Shown here in pieces: positions 61,987 to 64,000 of a DNA stretch of 64,000 nt. Position numbers and translations under genes: made by a program. The DNA comes from JAVJSU01 sp040219275. GTDB lineage: Bacteria; Chloroflexota; Anaerolineae; Aggregatilineales; Phototrophicaceae. The notes under the pieces were generated by a model. It searched no databases. It saw nothing but the letters and a program-made list of their open reading frames with translations, and had not been told where the DNA came from. The stretch spans positions 62,001 through 126,000 of the forward strand of contig JAVJSU010000102.1 in NCBI GenBank assembly GCA_040219275.1, given 5' to 3'. Each line of letters starts with the position of its first letter. Within the stretch, counting starts at the first letter, position 1.

Positions 61987-62021
61987 GGTGAATTCACTAG
62001 AGTGAAGGTCGTGAATTCACC
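61987..62021. terminator. Bidirectional terminator between the GNAT and ACP genes
   Basis: A perfect 11-bp stem (GGTGAATTCAC / GTGAATTCACC) with a 13-base loop and the plus-strand tail ATTATTTCTT. It lies between two convergent genes. Confidence 0.75.
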
Positions 62022-62029
62022 ATTATTTC

Positions 62030-62287
62030 TTAGGACTCGGCTTGTGTTTTTTCGATGACTGTAACGAGATCATTGATTGTGTCAATCGCTTCTGCGGTGA
62101 GTTCGGTGTCATCCACGCGCACACCAAATTCCTGCTCAATGAACAATTGCAATTCGACCAGAGAGAACGAATCAATTAACCCGCCTGAAATTAGGGCTTC
62201 GTCATTCTGCAACGGATAACCGTCGTCTTTCATCAGTTCTGATGTGATAAACTTACGTATTGCATCGTGCATAAAAGATTTCCCCAT
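62030..62287 (-). CDS. Acyl/D-alanyl-type carrier protein
   Basis: An 85-residue carrier protein with three-helix-bundle layout. The phosphopantetheine-attachment Ser is in GGLIDSFSLVELQLFIE, and the C-terminal helix is EAIDTINDLVTVIE. It is not a fatty-acid ACP by context. The divergent neighbour encodes an MBOAT transferase, as DltC pairs with DltB. An acyl or aminoacyl thioester on this carrier is probably the donor for surface modification; that role is inferred. The activating ligase is not in the window. Confidence 0.88.
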   Translation of the reverse strand: MGKSFMHDAIRKFITSELMKDDGYPLQNDEALISGGLIDSFSLVELQLFIEQEFGVRVDDTELTAEAIDTINDLVTVIEKTQAES

Positions 62288-62375
62288 TGAACATAATCAT
62301 AACAAGCGATTATAACAAACATCACAATCGAGCGAATAGCCCATTGTCCCTGACTGATGAGACGATTATACGCAT

Positions 62376-63794
62376 ATGGATTTGATACACATTCTTGTTC
62401 TGGCGCTGGCATCATTGCCGTTCATGTGGCTGATTCCGGCGACACTGCGCCCCACCGGGTTATTCGTGGGCAGTTTATTCGTTATAGCGTGGATACTCGG
62501 TGACGGCGGGTTAACTCAGCTGGATGTGCTGTTATTGTTCAGCACGATTGGGCTAACCGTGCTCGTCTGGTGGCTGATTCAACCTGTATCAAATACGCCA
62601 ACTGAACCGACCTACCGCACGTTTGCCTTAATTGGCGGGGTGGTTGCGCTGGTATGGGGTGGCTACGCGCTATCTAGTGATGCGGCGAGTTTCCAAATAT
62701 TCTTAGTGCTGATTGTGTTGAGCGTTACAGGTGGTGCAAGCCTGTCACACTTTTTCCACGAACGCACGGATTCATCACTTTTTCATCAGATAGCATTATT
62801 CGTCATTTATCTGATCGTGGTGATTCTCGTCGTGATTAAGCTCCCTGATCTAGCCCGTTTATCCGGCTATGCGCTGACGTGGGATGCCGACTCATTGGCG
62901 ACTTCTAGCCCGTTTGTGTGGATCGGATTCTCTTATATCGCCTTTCGATTGATCGGATTACTGTTCGATTTTCGGGCGGGTCGCATTCCCAAAACAGGGC
63001 TATCACTTCAGGATACGATCACCTATGTGTTGTTTTTTCCAGCATTTACCGCCGGTCCGATTGATCGTGCTCAACGCTTTGTGCCGGAATTACAGGCGGC
63101 GAAACCCTTAGATTCGGCGCGTTTGGTAGAAGGCGGTACACGGATTGCAGTTGGTGTATTCAAGAAATTTGTTGTAGCCAATAGTCTGGCGCTGATTGCC
63201 ATGAATCCGCGGTTGATTGACCTGACGGAAAACACGACTGGCTTATGGATATTGCTTTACCTGTATGCCTTTCAAATCTTTTTTGACTTTAGCGGATATT
63301 CTGATGTGGCGATTGGCTTGGGACGTTTATACGGAATCACATTGCCGGAGAATTTTGACCGACCCTACACACAGGCAAATATTCAGCAATTCTGGCAACG
63401 CTGGCACATCACCCTAAGCACATGGTTTCGCGTGTATTATTTCACGCCGTTATCACGATTTTTCATCACGCGAAAAAATAAGCCTCCGCAGTACGTGATA
63501 ATTCTTATCTCGCAGGTCACGACGATGATTTTGATTGGTTTGTGGCACGGCATCACATGGAATTTCTTGTTGTGGGGTTTATGGCATGGGGCGGGGTTGT
63601 TCGCCCATAAGATGCTGGCAGATAATACAAAGGGGTGGACGAAACGGGTCAATGCAAATGTTTGGTCAAGTCGCGTGATGTACGTCGGTAGTGTGCTGGC
63701 AACATTTCATTTTGTCGCGCTGGGTTGGGTATTTTTTGCTTTGCCCACCGTGAGCGATAGCCTGACGATGTTCTCACGCTTATTTGGAGGGTAA
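62376..63794 (+). CDS. MBOAT-family O-acyltransferase (AlgI/DltB-like)
   Basis: The 472-residue polytopic protein has about 10-12 membrane helices. It carries the MBOAT signature GLWHGITWNFLLWGLWHGAG with the catalytic His, FFDFSGYSDVAIGLGRLYGI, and NFDRPYTQANIQQFWQRWH, all diagnostic of the AlgI/DltB branch. These enzymes pass acyl groups across the membrane to extracytoplasmic polymers. No clear ribosome site precedes ATG 62376. It is divergent from the ACP gene (88-base gap), and the next gene starts 7 bases downstream. Confidence 0.93.
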   Translation: MDLIHILVLALASLPFMWLIPATLRPTGLFVGSLFVIAWILGDGGLTQLDVLLLFSTIGLTVLVWWLIQPVSNTPTEPTYRTFALIGGVVALVWGGYALSSDAASFQIFLVLIVLSVTGGASLSHFFHERTDSSLFHQIALFVIYLIVVILVVIKLPDLARLSGYALTWDADSLATSSPFVWIGFSYIAFRLIGLLFDFRAGRIPKTGLSLQDTITYVLFFPAFTAGPIDRAQRFVPELQAAKPLDSARLVEGGTRIAVGVFKKFVVANSLALIAMNPRLIDLTENTTGLWILLYLYAFQIFFDFSGYSDVAIGLGRLYGITLPENFDRPYTQANIQQFWQRWHITLSTWFRVYYFTPLSRFFITRKNKPPQYVIILISQVTTMILIGLWHGITWNFLLWGLWHGAGLFAHKMLADNTKGWTKRVNANVWSSRVMYVGSVLATFHFVALGWVFFALPTVSDSLTMFSRLFGG

Positions 63795-63801
63795 GGTAGG
63801 C

Positions 63802-64000
63802 ATGGCAAAGTGGGATTGGCTGATACAACCGAAAACAGTATATACGCGTGCGTTTGTGGTTAGGGTAATCCTAAAAGCGACGTTACTCTTCGTACTGGTG
63901 AACCTCGTTTATGTGGTCGCGCAACCGTTAGCGACCATTAATCAGATGTCTGTATACAACGGACTCGTCTCCGGACGTGAGCGATTCCCCTATGCAGATA
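63802..64000 (+). CDS. N-terminus of a membrane-anchored protein following the MBOAT gene (cut by window edge)
   Basis: Sixty-six codons are visible from ATG 63802, with GTAAGGTAGG just upstream. A basic start (MAKWDWLIQPKTVYTRAFV) leads into one membrane helix (LKATLLFVLVNLVYVVAQPL) and then an extracytoplasmic segment. MBOAT transferases of the AlgI/DltB type are usually followed by a single-span SGNH-like partner (AlgJ, AlgX, DltD), which this layout fits. The catalytic part lies beyond the window, so the assignment is by position and topology only. Confidence 0.6.
   Translation, partial: MAKWDWLIQPKTVYTRAFVVRVILKATLLFVLVNLVYVVAQPLATINQMSVYNGLVSGRERFPYAD

Noticed and set aside
61987..62021. 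GTGAATTCAC occurs twice, 24 bp apart, resembling the palindromes at the ndh promoter.
   Set aside because: The sites lie between two convergent genes, form one perfect 11-bp hairpin with a T-rich tail, and have no promoter beside them; a terminator explains them better than an operator.

Overview
The window reads as a chromosomal segment of a free-living bacterium, most likely a member of the Chloroflexota (Anaerolineae-like). That placement is inference. It rests on a gene style typical of that phylum: several PknB-type Ser/Thr kinases (one fused to a STAND NTPase and WD40 propellers), many secreted LysM and SH3 proteins with long Thr/Pro linkers, a GAF histidine kinase, a REC-MinD fusion, a T-box leader and no outer-membrane genes. 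Base composition is close to 50 % GC and looks even. I see no insertion sequence, prophage, integrase or CRISPR array, so this looks like core chromosome rather than a mobile island.

Layout. 1-3.6 kb (minus): the N-terminal part of selB (runs off the left edge), a coiled-coil protein and a small membrane protein. 3.6-9.2 kb: a dNTP triphosphohydrolase, two Ser/Thr kinases meeting tail to tail, and a WYL regulator. 9.2-17.5 kb: a secreted LysM/glycosidase-like protein, then a probable membrane-homeostasis cluster (DUF2207 protein, winged-helix/zinc-ribbon membrane protein, helical protein, SPFH protein), followed on the other strand by a NERD-like membrane protein and a secreted protein. 17.6-21.6 kb: yajC-secD-secF and an MDR dehydrogenase. 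21.6-26.2 kb: a signalling operon (REC-MinD fusion, sirtuin, GAF histidine kinase) divergent from a second histidine kinase. 26.3-32 kb: mutL, two paralogous LysM proteins, a nucleotidyltransferase-like protein and a small HEAT protein. 32-38.4 kb (minus): valS behind a methyltransferase gene and a valine T-box, uridine kinase, tRNA-Thr(CGT) and purH. 38.5-44.4 kb: a type II NADH dehydrogenase with two Rex-like operators, an operon of rarA, an acetoacetate-decarboxylase-fold protein and an SDR, and gpmI. 44.5-53.2 kb: glgX, a STAS protein, an S41-like protease, a two-component system and a GH46-like secreted enzyme. 53.2-64 kb: an FAD amine-oxidase-like protein, the giant kinase-STAND-WD40 protein, an SGNH hydrolase, a GNAT acetyltransferase, and an acyl-carrier-protein/MBOAT/membrane-protein set that runs off the right edge.

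The best leads are the SPFH-centred membrane cluster, the two Rex-like sites in the ndh promoter, the Val T-box that also controls a methyltransferase, a MutL whose endonuclease motifs are all degenerate, and the ACP-MBOAT cell-surface acylation set. No single locus can be called a proven new system from sequence alone.
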